From: Lentisphaera profundi
GTDB taxonomy: Bacteria > Verrucomicrobiota > Lentisphaeria > Lentisphaerales > Lentisphaeraceae
Assembly: GCF_028728065.1 (NCBI RefSeq)
Contig: NZ_CP117811.1
Location: 1,364,001-1,428,000 of the forward strand
Length of the DNA stretch: 64,000 nt
Direction: 5' to 3'
In this document: positions 18,957 through 29,500 of the stretch, piece by piece
How positions within the stretch are numbered: the stretch's first letter is position 1
Layout: each line of letters opens with the position of its first letter
Position numbers and translations under genes: made by a program
The notes under the pieces: model-generated
What the model saw: the letters and a program-made list of their open reading frames with translations, nothing else
Told to the model about the DNA's origin: nothing
Databases searched by the model: none

Positions 18957-21590
18957 ATGATAAATACAAAAATAAAAAGCTCAATATTAATGGCTACGGC
19001 TATGTTTTTAAGTGCGCCTCAAGTGCTTAGAGCAGAATTACCAGGCGAAATTAAATTAAGTAAAGATGCCATACACCCACTTCAGCGCACTAGCATAAGT
19101 CCGAGCGATGGTGTGTTGATTAGCGAGAATACCCCGAGTTTTTTATGGCCCGCAAATTATGAAAATGATGTGGAATTTGAAAATATTGCGGGTGCCCTTT
19201 ATCCGACACGTAAGCATGATGTTAAGTACGCATTTAAACTCTCTCAATCAAAACATTTTCCAGAGGGATCCATATCAAAAGCTAAGGGCTGGGCTTTTTA
19301 TAATCAACTTAAACCCTTGGCAGCAGGTAAGTGGTATTGGCAGTATGGCACATCGATCAAGGGGGGCGATTATAAGTGGTCTCCGGTTCATGAATTTACA
19401 ATTGCGGAGCAGAGTGCAAGTTATGCAAAGGCAAGTTTTGAAGAGCTCTTATCAGGTATACCCAAGGAACACCCAAGGCTCTTAGATCAAAGTTCTGAAT
19501 TACAAAAAATACAGTCACTTTATAAGCAACACCCCGATCGTGTAGCCAGTTACCTTACTAAGGCTAAGAAGATTGTAAAAAAGTCGCTTCCTGAAGAAAA
19601 GGATGCTGCAGTTGATCCTAAAAAATTAATCGGGCTCAGCGAAAGAGGTCAATATGTGATGAAGGTGAATAGTTCAAAAGACTTAGCTAATAAAATGAGC
19701 GATGAGATAGGGCAGGTGGTGCATGCCTGGTTATTGACTGGAGATAAGAAGTTCGGTCGTAGTGCCGTTGCCTGGGGCTTGCGCACTGCGAGCTTTGATC
19801 ATCATGGTCCCGCGGGTTTTAGTCACTTTGCGGATGGTCGTCATATGCGCAATATGGCTTTGGTTTATGATTCTTGTTATGCTTTACTCACCGACGACCA
19901 AAAGAAGATTTTACAAAAAGCTATTTCTGTACGAGCTGAAAGTTTGTATAATGAGTGGGTCAATGGCTTAGAAAATATTACCAATAGTGGACACGTCTGG
20001 CAGCAAATTCACATGTATTTTTTATTGTCCTCAGTGGCTATAGTCCATGATGTACCCGAGGCCAAGAAGTGGCTCGAATATGCCTATGGCATCTTTATCG
20101 CGCGGGCTCCAGCTTTGAGTGATAAATCAGATGGTGCCTGGGCCAATGGAACGAGTTATATGTCGGCGAATCAGTTTAGTCTTTTAGTCAATTCGATCGT
20201 CTTGTCCAAAATGACGAGCTACAACTATCTCGAGAATCCCTGGTTTAAAAATAACGCCTGGTACATGCTGTACGCAATTCCCGCAAAAGGCACCATGCCG
20301 GGATTTGCAGATAGCTATGAAAAGTATTCCGGCACAGCAAAATCGATACAACTTAAAATTCTGGGTTATTTAGCGAAATCAGAGACTATGCCTCAGGCCG
20401 CTTGGTATGTGAAGCAAGCGCTGAATCAAAACAAATCATTGAAGCAAAAAGTTTATCGCGGCAATGGTGATTACCTCGATTGGCAGATCAAAGTTGATAA
20501 ACTAAAGAATACAGCAGCTTTAAAAGTGAATGAGTCAATGGATTTTTTAAACTCTAGGTGCTTCAAAGAAGTGGGAATTGTGGCGGCTCACGATAATCTA
20601 AAGGATGTCTCCAAAGGAAATTCACTCTACTTTAAATCGGGTCCTTTTGGTTCGGTGTGTAATCATGCTTTTTCAGCTAATAATAGTTTTAATTTAGCTG
20701 TGGCGGGGAAAAAATTGTTTTATGCAACGGGTTACCGCAACGTGGATGACTTCTATGGTAAAACCTCGGGCTCAAACTCGGTTCTTATCGATGGTAAAGA
20801 GCAATTGCGCGGTGGCGTAGCTTATGGCTGGATAGCACGCTTTATTGGCGGAAATAAACTCAGCTATTCACTTGGTGATGCAAGTAATGCATACAAGGGT
20901 AGTTCGAATCGTATGGTAAAGATTTTAAATCCGGAAGTCGCGGATTATGTCGATCACGGCTTAAAACGCTTCCGTCGTCATGTTGTGTCCTTAGGTGTTG
21001 GACTCTATGTTATTTATGATGAACTAGAAGCGGATCATGCGGCTGAGTGGAGCTGGCTCCTAAATTCCCGAGGTGTACCAATAAAACCTTATGGTGCAAC
21101 TTCAGTTCGTGTTGATCAAGAAACTATGAAAAGCCAGGTGGATGTTTACTCAGGAGTTGATTTCAAGATTAATGTCGCTAGGCATCAGCCGGTGGCTTCA
21201 GTTGATTATCTTGCGAATACAAAGGGCACGCCGCATTTTGAAAAGCAATATCGAGTGGTAGCAAGAAATAAATCAAAGCAAGAAAAGATTCGTTTTATGG
21301 CGATCATTCAAGCGGGACCTAAGGGCTTTGAATTAGTCACACCGCAAGTAATCTCCAGTAATCAATGGAAGTTAAATAATTGGCTTATTAAAGCAGAACT
21401 CGATGCGGAAAAGCCTGCGAATTTACAGCTCATCAATGACTCCAAATCAAGTGCGCTTTCCGCACATGGCCAAGCTTTTGAACTCAATGGCAAATACATG
21501 AGTCATCAACTTGCCGGGAGCTCCTTAGTGATTGAAAATGGCAAGCGACTCGAGGAAGTCGTGGATTCACTACCCAAAGCTGCCCGCTAA
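18957..21590 (+). CDS. DUF4962 plus heparinase II/III-like polysaccharide lyase
   Basis: 877 aa from ATG 18957, which has GAGGA about 8 bp upstream; the in-frame GTG at 18894 is rejected because the promoter motif lies inside that extension. Signal peptide near SAPQVLRA. The N-terminal part (about 30-170) is DUF4962/fibronectin-like (PSFLWP...KWYWQYG); an alpha/alpha toroid follows (HPRLLDQSSELQK, GHVWQQIHMYFLLS, DGAWANGTSYMSANQ), then the beta-rich heparinase II/III domain with HAFSANNSFNLAVAG and GSNSVLIDG. Members cleave uronic-acid polysaccharides by beta-elimination; the substrate here is unknown. It is a paralogue of the enzyme at 51194-53641. Confidence 0.87.
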   Translation: MINTKIKSSILMATAMFLSAPQVLRAELPGEIKLSKDAIHPLQRTSISPSDGVLISENTPSFLWPANYENDVEFENIAGALYPTRKHDVKYAFKLSQSKHFPEGSISKAKGWAFYNQLKPLAAGKWYWQYGTSIKGGDYKWSPVHEFTIAEQSASYAKASFEELLSGIPKEHPRLLDQSSELQKIQSLYKQHPDRVASYLTKAKKIVKKSLPEEKDAAVDPKKLIGLSERGQYVMKVNSSKDLANKMSDEIGQVVHAWLLTGDKKFGRSAVAWGLRTASFDHHGPAGFSHFADGRHMRNMALVYDSCYALLTDDQKKILQKAISVRAESLYNEWVNGLENITNSGHVWQQIHMYFLLSSVAIVHDVPEAKKWLEYAYGIFIARAPALSDKSDGAWANGTSYMSANQFSLLVNSIVLSKMTSYNYLENPWFKNNAWYMLYAIPAKGTMPGFADSYEKYSGTAKSIQLKILGYLAKSETMPQAAWYVKQALNQNKSLKQKVYRGNGDYLDWQIKVDKLKNTAALKVNESMDFLNSRCFKEVGIVAAHDNLKDVSKGNSLYFKSGPFGSVCNHAFSANNSFNLAVAGKKLFYATGYRNVDDFYGKTSGSNSVLIDGKEQLRGGVAYGWIARFIGGNKLSYSLGDASNAYKGSSNRMVKILNPEVADYVDHGLKRFRRHVVSLGVGLYVIYDELEADHAAEWSWLLNSRGVPIKPYGATSVRVDQETMKSQVDVYSGVDFKINVARHQPVASVDYLANTKGTPHFEKQYRVVARNKSKQEKIRFMAIIQAGPKGFELVTPQVISSNQWKLNNWLIKAELDAEKPANLQLINDSKSSALSAHGQAFELNGKYMSHQLAGSSLVIENGKRLEEVVDSLPKAAR

Positions 21591-21591
21591 A

Positions 21592-21633
21592 GATCAATTA
21601 GAGAAACTTCCTCATCACTTCGGTGAGTTTTGA
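21592..21633 (+). pseudogene. Remnant of a sulfatase C-terminus
   Basis: Directly after the heparinase stop, in another frame, the DNA reads DQLEKLPHHFGEF and a stop. LPHHFGEF is identical to the C-terminus of the sulfatase at 16908-18659, and the DNA shares an 18-bp identical stretch (CATCACTTCGGTGAGTTT). It is probably all that remains of a deleted or recombined sulfatase gene. Confidence 0.5.
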
Positions 21634-21852
21634 TAGCGACGACTACGAACAATCACAAGTGAGATTTTCGGGGATTTACAAAGATTATATCTTTGCAGTA
21701 ATTAAACAAGATATCAATGACCTAGATGACTAAATATTTATAAAAATTAATTCAGCGTGGATTCGAGTATATATTGAGTGATAAGAGAGTTAGATTAAGC
21801 TTGATCTTATTTGAGCGTAGTCTATATTTTTTTATCTTTCAAGGAGAATATG

Positions 21853-22458
21853 ATGTCTGATTGGATCACCAACGTAACCCTTTTGCAGCGTGTTAAAAAT
21901 CAACATGACGATCAGTCATGGGAAGAGTTTAATGAATATTATAGGCCCTATATCTATATGATTACGAAGGGCTTAAATATGCAGCACGATGATGCGAAAG
22001 AAATTACTCAGTTGATCATGATCAAAATTTGGAAGAATCTTCCTAAGTTCGATTACGATCCTGATAAAGGCTATTTTCGGGGATGGTTACGTACGGTTAC
22101 AGTCAATATGGTCAGAAACTATATTGCCTCAAAGGCCTTCAAACAGGAGTCGCTTGAAAGTATTCAAGAATCAAATGAATCCCTACCTGATTTAGATCGA
22201 GATTTTTCAAAATCTGAAATAGAGCGAATTGCTGACGAGGAATGGGAAGTTTATATCTGTCGCCTGGCATGGGATAATGTAAAAGAAAACTTTGAGGAAA
22301 ATGCCCAAGAAGTTTATCGATTATTATCCGAGGGTAAGGAATGCGATGTCATTGGTGAGCAATTGGGAATAAAACGCAATACAGTTTATGTCTATCGCAA
22401 GAGGATTCAAGAAAAACTCTACCGTGAAATTCGTCGTTTAAATCACGAGTTGGGCTAA
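21853..22458 (+). CDS. ECF-type RNA polymerase sigma factor
   Basis: 201 aa from ATG 21853 (AAGGAG at 21841-21846; this start matches the paralogue MTDWLTN). Sigma region 2 about 20-95: SWEEFNEYYRPYIYMI, DAKEITQLIMIKIWKNLPKFDYDP, GYFRGWLRTVTVNMVRNYI. An acidic linker, then region 4 about 145-190 with VIGEQLGIKRNTVYVYRKRIQEKLY as the helix-turn-helix. No anti-sigma gene is adjacent. A close paralogue lies at 56145-56747. Candidate reader of the TGTCA-N17-GGTA motif, by co-occurrence only. Its own upstream region has no copy of the motif. Confidence 0.92.
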   Translation: MSDWITNVTLLQRVKNQHDDQSWEEFNEYYRPYIYMITKGLNMQHDDAKEITQLIMIKIWKNLPKFDYDPDKGYFRGWLRTVTVNMVRNYIASKAFKQESLESIQESNESLPDLDRDFSKSEIERIADEEWEVYICRLAWDNVKENFEENAQEVYRLLSEGKECDVIGEQLGIKRNTVYVYRKRIQEKLYREIRRLNHELG

Positions 22459-22508
22459 AATTATGGAAGCTAAAAACTCAGTGGGAGCTTGCTCTAGAAT
22501 AATTGTTT

Positions 22509-22529
22509 TAAACCCCGAGTACGGGTTTA
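22509..22529. terminator. Hairpin between convergent genes
   Basis: TAAACCC, 7-nt loop, GGGTTTA, between the ends of the ECF sigma gene (plus) and the pseudopilin (minus). It could serve as a bidirectional terminator; T-tracts are short. Confidence 0.45.
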
Positions 22530-22536
22530 GGTTCTA

Positions 22537-23187
22537 CTAAAGTTCGAGCCGCTGAACCAAGACTTTGACACGACCATCAAAGTAGAGTTGTACCCTTAAA
22601 GCACCAAAGCCTTTGTAACCATGTCTTACATCGACAGAAATATTGCCTCCAGCTTTCCCTGGCTCATAGACATCATCTGTTTCAAAATGTGCAACTGTTG
22701 AAGACGGTTCTAGAACGGAGTTAAGACTTACGGATGAATAGGAGTTTGTATAGCCGAAATATTGACGTGAGCTACCATCTGTATCGGTATAAGTTCCCGC
22801 AGTTCTTCCTTGAATAGCAACACCTTCACTTACGCCAGTAAGGGTTTTCGTGAAACTCGGGCAAAGGAATGAAGCATTATTCACATAGGTATTAGAGGGC
22901 GCAGCTTCTCCCATATAAATGGCTAAGCGACCAGAGAGCTTATCCGAATCATCTCTATATTGAGCATTGCTGCCGTAGCGCAGGTCACCTGGCAAGATAT
23001 CATTGGAATCCGTAACATATTGGAACATGCCTAAGCCAATTTGTTTGTACTGAGATATACAGACCGTCATACGACTCGTTTTTCTCGCTTTACTTAAAAC
23101 CGGAAGCAGAAACGAGGCGAGGATGCCAATTATGGCAATAAGGACTAAGAGCTCAATGAGCGTGAATTTTTTGTTTATTTTTTTCAT
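22537..23187 (-). CDS. Type II secretion-like pseudopilin
   Basis: 216 aa. Leader MKKINKK, then [29 protein letters not shown], with cleavage before Phe and Glu at +5. ICISQYKQIGLGMFQY-type segment, CPSF near 110. The C-terminus ends VQLYFDGRVKVLVQRLEL, a diverged form of the DG(H)V ending. An AGG ribosome-binding site lies 8 bp before the ATG, and a GAAA-tetraloop hairpin (TTTGGT-GAAA-ACCAAA, 23220-23235) sits in the leader. No regulon promoter motif upstream. It converges with the ECF sigma gene. Confidence 0.87.
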   Translation of the reverse strand: MKKINKKFTLIELLVLIAIIGILASFLLPVLSKARKTSRMTVCISQYKQIGLGMFQYVTDSNDILPGDLRYGSNAQYRDDSDKLSGRLAIYMGEAAPSNTYVNNASFLCPSFTKTLTGVSEGVAIQGRTAGTYTDTDGSSRQYFGYTNSYSSVSLNSVLEPSSTVAHFETDDVYEPGKAGGNISVDVRHGYKGFGALRVQLYFDGRVKVLVQRLEL

Positions 23188-23253
23188 ATGGCTTACCTAT
23201 TCAATAATCTATAGTTTTATTTGGTGAAAACCAAACACAAATAATTTATATAT

Positions 23254-23420
23254 TAGCAGCCTGTCGGACTTCTCTCCGTTCGACTGCAAAACAGCGATAC
23301 TTCGACGGATTATCACCCGGAAATCGTTAAATATGCTCGATATTCTCCTCATTTCGGATAATAACCGACTTTGTTTAGCTCGTTTTTCGCTGCGAAGCTC
23401 AAAGTCCGAAAGGCTGCTAG
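23254..23420. mobile_element. MITE-like element with 18-bp terminal inverted repeats
   Basis: 167 bp, ends TAGCAGCCTGTCGGACTT (23254-23271) and the complement of TAGCAGCCTTTCGGACTT (within 23401-23420), one mismatch. No coding capacity. The same end sequence occurs singly at 60518-60537, and its core GCAGCCTG marks the junction of the transposase remnant at 41262. Confidence 0.65.
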
Positions 23421-23540
23421 GGGATACCGAAGCTTAAGAATAGATGTATCAGGGAACTGATAATAAAAATGATTTTATGATGAAGTATAAAATAAGGTCA
23501 TGATGACACCCGTATGAGAGGGTCCTTCCTAGTGGTAGGG

Positions 23541-23750
23541 AACTTAAGGGGTTTTTATACGTGCTTCTACCTTTTTTAGTATGGACCAGAGGACTCATCG
23601 GCCACCGGAGGTATTTATACTGGGGCTCCGCCCCAAGTTTGACTAAATGAGGGACGAGTCCCTCACACTCCCACCAAGGACTTGCCAGCCCTTGACCCGG
23701 CGAATGGTGCGGAGCCCCATATATTTTTATCCGCCGGAGGTTTTTATAGG
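23541..23750. repeat. Dispersed GC-rich intergenic repeat, copy R1
   Basis: Contains TTTATACGTGC, CTTTTTTAGTA and CCGGAGGTATTTATA (23605-23619), which align closely with copy R2 at 60530-60620. Its right half, GACTTGCCAGCC...GA, aligns with copy R3 near 29980. A second CCGGAGGTTTTTATAG lies near 23730. With the MITE it fills the 608-bp gap before the PL8 gene; I see no gene there. Confidence 0.6.
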
Positions 23751-23795
23751 GATATTAGCCAAGCTGGTGCTTGGCGCACCCTGGGTAAGATGAAT

Positions 23796-26471
23796 CTACT
23801 CTTGTATGAGCTTTAAATTGCGAGAGAGGCCATCTTGGCATTGTATTAGGATCTGGGTTTTGTCTTCGGTGTGAGTGATCGTTACATCTGCAGTCACTGA
23901 ATCTAAAGACCATTTTCCCTGAATAAGAACTTTGACAATGACAGGAGCACTACCGTAAAAAATTGCGCCTTTTTTCTTGATGCCGAGTCCTGTATCATAA
24001 GCTTGTCGTAAGCGTAGGTCGAGAAAGCTGAGTGCTAAATCCATTTGCTTTGGAAACTTATCTTTGATGAGGATAGCGTAGCCGGGGTGAGCATCCACTT
24101 TTTCATGTTCATGGGGTAAGGCTTGATGAATATTGACTTGTTTGAGTGGCCCTTTGTCACCGGCTTGAAAGTCGTTATAGAGTGCGTAGGCCCAGAGCTG
24201 ATTTTCTTTATCGTGAAGGATATGAGCGCCAGCTGATTTTTCTTTGAACTCGTAGATTAATTTTTCATCCTGTTTTTGCTGAAATTCCTTAAGATCAGTG
24301 AAATTCGTAGCGGGTAATACGGCGTATTCATAGGAGGCATTTTGAGGGTGATGACCATGGTCGATCCAGGCTAGGGCGCGATAAGAGCTTTCCTTCTTGA
24401 GTGCCAAGGCGGCTTTTTGGCGAACTAGAATGCCCTTTTTACTTCTGTCCTTGGGTAGCATGCTCATGGGAGCCCAGTTTACGTTCTTGCGTTCAAGTTG
24501 GATGTCTTGTCCTGCGGGTAGGTAATAAGCAGTGCCATCGGCATCGATCAACAGGCTAGTGGATGAGTTCGCTAGCTTATTAGAGTAAGGAACAGCAGTG
24601 ATTTTCTGGGCCAAGTGATCGACGATGGGACTTTTTTCAGGTTCTTCTTGATTGAGGTGATTTTGAAAGAGCGTGGTGTGAATGGGATATTTATCTGAAT
24701 CAGAATTAATTCCCGTGCCGAGCAAAACAATTTTATCACCGAGGAAGAAGTAACTCTTCTTGGCCGTAAAACCGGGATCTTTCATTTCCTTAGGTGTGTT
24801 TTTTAAATCAAACATGAAGAGTCCAAACTTATCGCTGAGGCTAGCACCGCCAACCGAAGTCGAATTGATTTTTAAACGTGAGCCAATGACATCATTGATC
24901 ATATCGTCACTGCTTCTAGCAGGTGCGGTGATCCCGGGAAGGTGCGCCATATCCATACCCTTGCGAATCGAGGGATTGAGTGTTTTACCACCTGTGGGAT
25001 CTACAGGGTTACGATAGGTGATTTCTAAGGAACCGTGACTCTTATAGATCCCATAAACCGCCTGCGGGTTGGAGGCCGTTATTCCACCTTCGTAAGACCA
25101 CCACCATTTGCTCATGCCTTTAGCAAAAGCCGTCCAGTTATTCTTTTGCATGGCCATGGATGGGCTATAGGGATAGGAGCTTACTTTCTCAAAAGTTTTC
25201 GGTTTTAGCTGGAGTTTTTTTACTTTATCCAGGGTTTGAGCGTAGGCAGATGCGTAAGCTGGAAAGCCTTGTTGATTTAAGCGACTGAGGGGCGAATACT
25301 GAGTACCAATAGCCTTGCGGTAGGTATTGCAAAAAGTTTGTAGTAGAGCCAAATCGTCTTCTTGGCCGGCGATGGAGGCTAAGGGAAGTAGCGAGTAGCT
25401 TTGAGCCAACATGTCATTACTAAACATGCGACCGGTGAGACCCAGGGGGACAGAATCGTGATGAGCGTAAAAATGCAATTCACGGGCGGCGCCTCTCAAG
25501 TACTTCAATTGATCATCACTGAATTGCCAGGGAGAATTTCTCATAAAACTCGCCATGGCTGCCAATGAGGAAAGACCCTGAGGTGTATAAGCTGATACGT
25601 AGTTATACATATGGTGGCTGGCGGTAAAATCGGGCTTGAGAAAACCATAAACGCCTTTGGAGGGAGTGAGCCCGAGTAAAAGTGCTTTGTGGGACATTTC
25701 GAAAGAGGCTAATTTATGAGCTTTTTCTTCTGCGGTATTATCGGGAAGAAGAAAGACCGCACAGAGTAATGATTCGCTTCGTCCACGTAAGACGTCATTT
25801 TGGCGGTAGCCAATTTCTTTGTCGAGCGGGCCATGTTCAGCAATGTACAAAGCCTTAGCAACGCCAGCTTTGCCGGGATCTGAAACTTTCCCAAAGAGGA
25901 AGTCTAGAGCAAAATCGCGATCTTGTTTATCCATAACTGAGTTACAGAGGAAAAAGGCTCTACCGAGGCCTCCGAGGTAGTACTCCTGTTTGCGATCAAG
26001 TTCTGAGCTCTTAAGATCGGTCCAACGAAGCCATTTCAGGAAGCTACGAACTTTGCTTTGATTCTCCTGCTTAGGATAAAAGTGAAGTGCTAAACCCAAG
26101 CCATAGAAGTCCTCTATTAATTGATCAAAATTGAGCTTTTGCCAATCGTTACCCTTGATGACGGAGCCTGAGTCATTCAATTCGATTTTATAATTAGGGT
26201 AGTTTTTCAAAGCCTTTTGAGCCAGTTTTTTAGCCTGTTTCACTGAGTCGGCATAAATTTCATGACCCGCACTCGCTTTGGAAACGGTAAACTCACCGCC
26301 ACCACTGTGCTTGTGAATCATTCTTTGTTCGAGTTGTTGAAGCCATTGCAGCTTCTCTTGATGGGAATAAGTTTTTTTTGAATTATTAGCCTTTGCCGAT
26401 TCCGTATTTGTTTGGCAAGAATTAAGGCATATTAGAAGACTAAATAAAAATAGGTATCTTAATGGTTTCAT
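23796..26471 (-). CDS. PL8-family lyase, chondroitinase-ABC-like, lipoprotein
   Basis: 891 aa. Lipoprotein signal ending SLLICLNSC. An alpha/alpha toroid occupies about 60-420, with KPDFTASHHMYNYVSAY near 285 at the place of the catalytic His/Tyr segment; the usual Gly after KPD is Phe. Then the chondroitinase-ABC-like beta domains: KKSYFFLGDKIVLLGTGINS near 570 and WIDHGHHPQNASYEYAVLP near 720. It is shorter at the N-terminus than its neighbour at 26564-29758, lacking the N-terminal lyase sandwich. Same strand as that gene, 92 bp downstream with a terminator between them, so expression may depend on read-through or a separate promoter I cannot identify. Confidence 0.85.
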   Translation of the reverse strand: MKPLRYLFLFSLLICLNSCQTNTESAKANNSKKTYSHQEKLQWLQQLEQRMIHKHSGGGEFTVSKASAGHEIYADSVKQAKKLAQKALKNYPNYKIELNDSGSVIKGNDWQKLNFDQLIEDFYGLGLALHFYPKQENQSKVRSFLKWLRWTDLKSSELDRKQEYYLGGLGRAFFLCNSVMDKQDRDFALDFLFGKVSDPGKAGVAKALYIAEHGPLDKEIGYRQNDVLRGRSESLLCAVFLLPDNTAEEKAHKLASFEMSHKALLLGLTPSKGVYGFLKPDFTASHHMYNYVSAYTPQGLSSLAAMASFMRNSPWQFSDDQLKYLRGAARELHFYAHHDSVPLGLTGRMFSNDMLAQSYSLLPLASIAGQEDDLALLQTFCNTYRKAIGTQYSPLSRLNQQGFPAYASAYAQTLDKVKKLQLKPKTFEKVSSYPYSPSMAMQKNNWTAFAKGMSKWWWSYEGGITASNPQAVYGIYKSHGSLEITYRNPVDPTGGKTLNPSIRKGMDMAHLPGITAPARSSDDMINDVIGSRLKINSTSVGGASLSDKFGLFMFDLKNTPKEMKDPGFTAKKSYFFLGDKIVLLGTGINSDSDKYPIHTTLFQNHLNQEEPEKSPIVDHLAQKITAVPYSNKLANSSTSLLIDADGTAYYLPAGQDIQLERKNVNWAPMSMLPKDRSKKGILVRQKAALALKKESSYRALAWIDHGHHPQNASYEYAVLPATNFTDLKEFQQKQDEKLIYEFKEKSAGAHILHDKENQLWAYALYNDFQAGDKGPLKQVNIHQALPHEHEKVDAHPGYAILIKDKFPKQMDLALSFLDLRLRQAYDTGLGIKKKGAIFYGSAPVIVKVLIQGKWSLDSVTADVTITHTEDKTQILIQCQDGLSRNLKLIQE

Positions 26472-26523
26472 GTATACGGACTCATATTGATAATCATTGA
26501 TGTATTGGGCGAAGAAAACTCAT

Positions 26524-26556
26524 AAAAATACTCTGCCTGTGGACAGAGTATTTTTT
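26524..26556 (-). terminator. Strong rho-independent terminator
   Basis: Perfect 12-bp stem AAAAATACTCTG / CAGAGTATTTTT around an 8-nt loop. Lies 8 bp after the stop of the minus-strand PL8 gene at 26564, between the two PL8 genes. Confidence 0.85.
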
Positions 26557-26563
26557 AGTCTAA

Positions 26564-29500
26564 TTATTTTGAAACTTGTCGTTTATCCGCAATGGGACTT
26601 AATGATAATTCTCTACTTAGACCATGTTTAACTCTGAGAGTAATTAAAGTGTTCGCTCCTTTAAGTTCAACTTTTTTGATGTCAGCATGTGCAGCAACTT
26701 GCCATAAACCACGGACTTCAAAATGGACAAAATGTTCTGCTGCAGGAGTATTGGTGATATCCAAGGGCATGTGACTCATGTTATGATTCCATTTTGCTAA
26801 ACGTAAGTCAGGATCAGTTAAACTAATCAAGAGCTCATCACCACTTTCTTGCGCCATAAAAAGCACCGGTGTGTCTGAACGTAATAAGGGACCTGCCACA
26901 GTCTGGTTCGCTTGAAACAGAGCATAAGCAGTGGTGTTTTGTCCAAATTTCAAAATGTGAGCTATGGCATCTTTTTGGAGGATTTTATAATTAGGTTTCT
27001 GGGCAATTTTATTTGCTTGTTTAGAATTACTTTTGACTAAGATCGAATACTCATAATTTGCATTGTTGGGTGCCTTGCCATGGTCGATCCAAGATTTCAC
27101 TGCGGGGTGTTCTTGTACCGCTGCGAAGGATTTTGAACGAAAGTGTTCTTTAGCAACAGCTTGCTGTTGACCCAAGTTAGTTTTCACTGTGTATTGCTGA
27201 GGGACGATATAAAAATTCTCTTGAGTATCCCTGAGGATGGCACCGTGGCCCTTTGAATTTTCTTTTATGATTTTCCCATTCAAAGAAGCACTTACAGGGA
27301 CCTCACTACTTAATACATTTTGAAATAGGGTAGTGATGGTATTGTACCTTGAATCTGAGCTATTAATTCCACTGCCTAAGCAGATGATTTGATTATCAAA
27401 AAAGAAATAGGATTTTTTAGCACTGAAGCCTTTTTCGAAAAGAGCTTCATCGCCATCAGCGGGAACCGTATCAAGCAAATCAAGTGAAAAGATACCATTA
27501 GCTCCTAGTGTGGTAGCTCCGCAGAAAGTTTGCTCTGTATAGTTGCGGTGCTTACCCTCAGCATAAATAGGATGAGCTTGAACAAAGTAAGCGGCTTTCT
27601 CAATAGGGAGTTCTTTGGTGGTGGCACCAGGCATGTAGGACCAATTAAATTTATTGAGATCCATGGCAGAAGCCTTGAGGCTGAGAAGACCTTTTTTATC
27701 TGTTCCAGTGAAAAGTTTTAGTGCTCCGAAAGAAGCATAACGTCCGAAAGGATTAGCGCCTTTATGACCTGATTCGAAATCCCAAACATACTTACTAAAA
27801 CCCTTGACGGAAGCGGCGAAATTACTGCGTTTATGATTTGCGAAGCCCGCATACGGGAAGGCGTAGAATCCATTGGCTCCAATACGATTTGATTCTTTTT
27901 TCTCAATTGAATCCGCAAGTATTTCCATGCGCTCGAGAGTACCAAAGGTACCATAGTAGGTTAAACTAGGGAAGTGGTAGCTATCGCTATCATCAAATTC
28001 GGCCTTGTGATAAATCTTCGCAAAAGTATTAGCCATTTCTTGATCACAGATTTCGTCGCCATTTAAAGCCATGAAAGCAAAGGCCTGGACCATCATCCGA
28101 CTTAAACCATTATTAGTGTAGGGGAAGCGGCCACAGATCCCTGGGTGAAGCTCAAAGTCAGCGGCAAAGTTGATTTGAGCTTTTAAGGCTTTCCTTACTT
28201 GCTTCTGAGAAACTCTAGAGAGTTCGTATGAAGTTCCTTTTAAAAGATGATTAAACAAGGCAAAACTTGTCAGCGCTTGAACACCATAACTATTTTGATA
28301 TGCCCCTCGGTGGTGAAAGATACTGCCATCGGGTTTAATCGTGTCAATATAACCAGGCGCATCCATGGTAGCCCACTCGACATACTCTTTGAGAGCGATC
28401 ATTTTACGATGTTTTTGCTGAGTGTTTTCGAGTAGCAATACGGCAATGAGTTTGGGGATAAGTCCACCACGAATAAGGTCGGAGTTTTCCCCTTGGCTTT
28501 TATTCCAGCCACTGAGTTTGCCGAAGCGCGTGTGCCATTCTAATGTTTTTTGTTTTTCATCGAGAGTTTGCTGCTCAGCGAGAACATCCCTCATCAGAAA
28601 AACACTATTAGCATAAGCATTAAGACGAATGATATGGTCAGTTGTTCCTAGAGAAGAACCATAAGAAAAACCTTGGTCGCTATAGTAGTCGAAGAGGTCA
28701 ATTAAATCTTGTTTTTTCTTAGCATTTGGTTCTAGAGCATAATCCATTGCCATGGGAAAAAATATTTCGTGGCCGAGTTCTTGAAAAGTTTTGCGTTTTT
28801 CGGCACCTTGTTCATCACGGCTACTGAAAAGACTAAGTCCACTTATGGCTCCATCATGACGTCGAATATTTAATTGCTTAAACAGTGTCTTCGATTTACG
28901 AATCATAGAAGATAGTTTTCTATTAAGTAAAGCTGTATTAGCACCAGTGTTTTTCCCGAAATGATTGCCCTTGATTAAAAATTCGAGATTGGCTTCGATC
29001 TGAGCTAAATTTTGCACTTGGGATGGTGTCAACTGATGTTTCTCGGGACCAAATTTTGATAAGTTATTCCAGTGACTTAGGATTTCGTACGAATCTGTAC
29101 GATCGAGTGTTTTATTATTAGAATACTGTAGATCTGAATGACGCTTACGTGAAATGAAAGTGAGGAACTGTAGCATATCTAGATATACACGATCACCCGT
29201 CATGTCGGCCGAAGGGGTGATTTTTATGGCCTTCATTAGATCCGGACCACTATAATTTTCCACTTTGGCATCTTCTTCAAAGTGAACCCAAAAGGCGCGC
29301 CAACCCGTGAAATTTTGTTTCATTGAAAAACGATATTTAGGATTGTCATTGAGAGAACTTTTATTTGCGGCCACAGCAAAATGTAATTCTCCAGTGGGAT
29401 TGGGACTTTCGCGATAAAGCCAAAGCTTGATTCCGCCATGACGTGCGGCTTTAAAAAAACTGGGCTCAAAGTTTTCTGGCTGACCACCAGGCCATAATTT

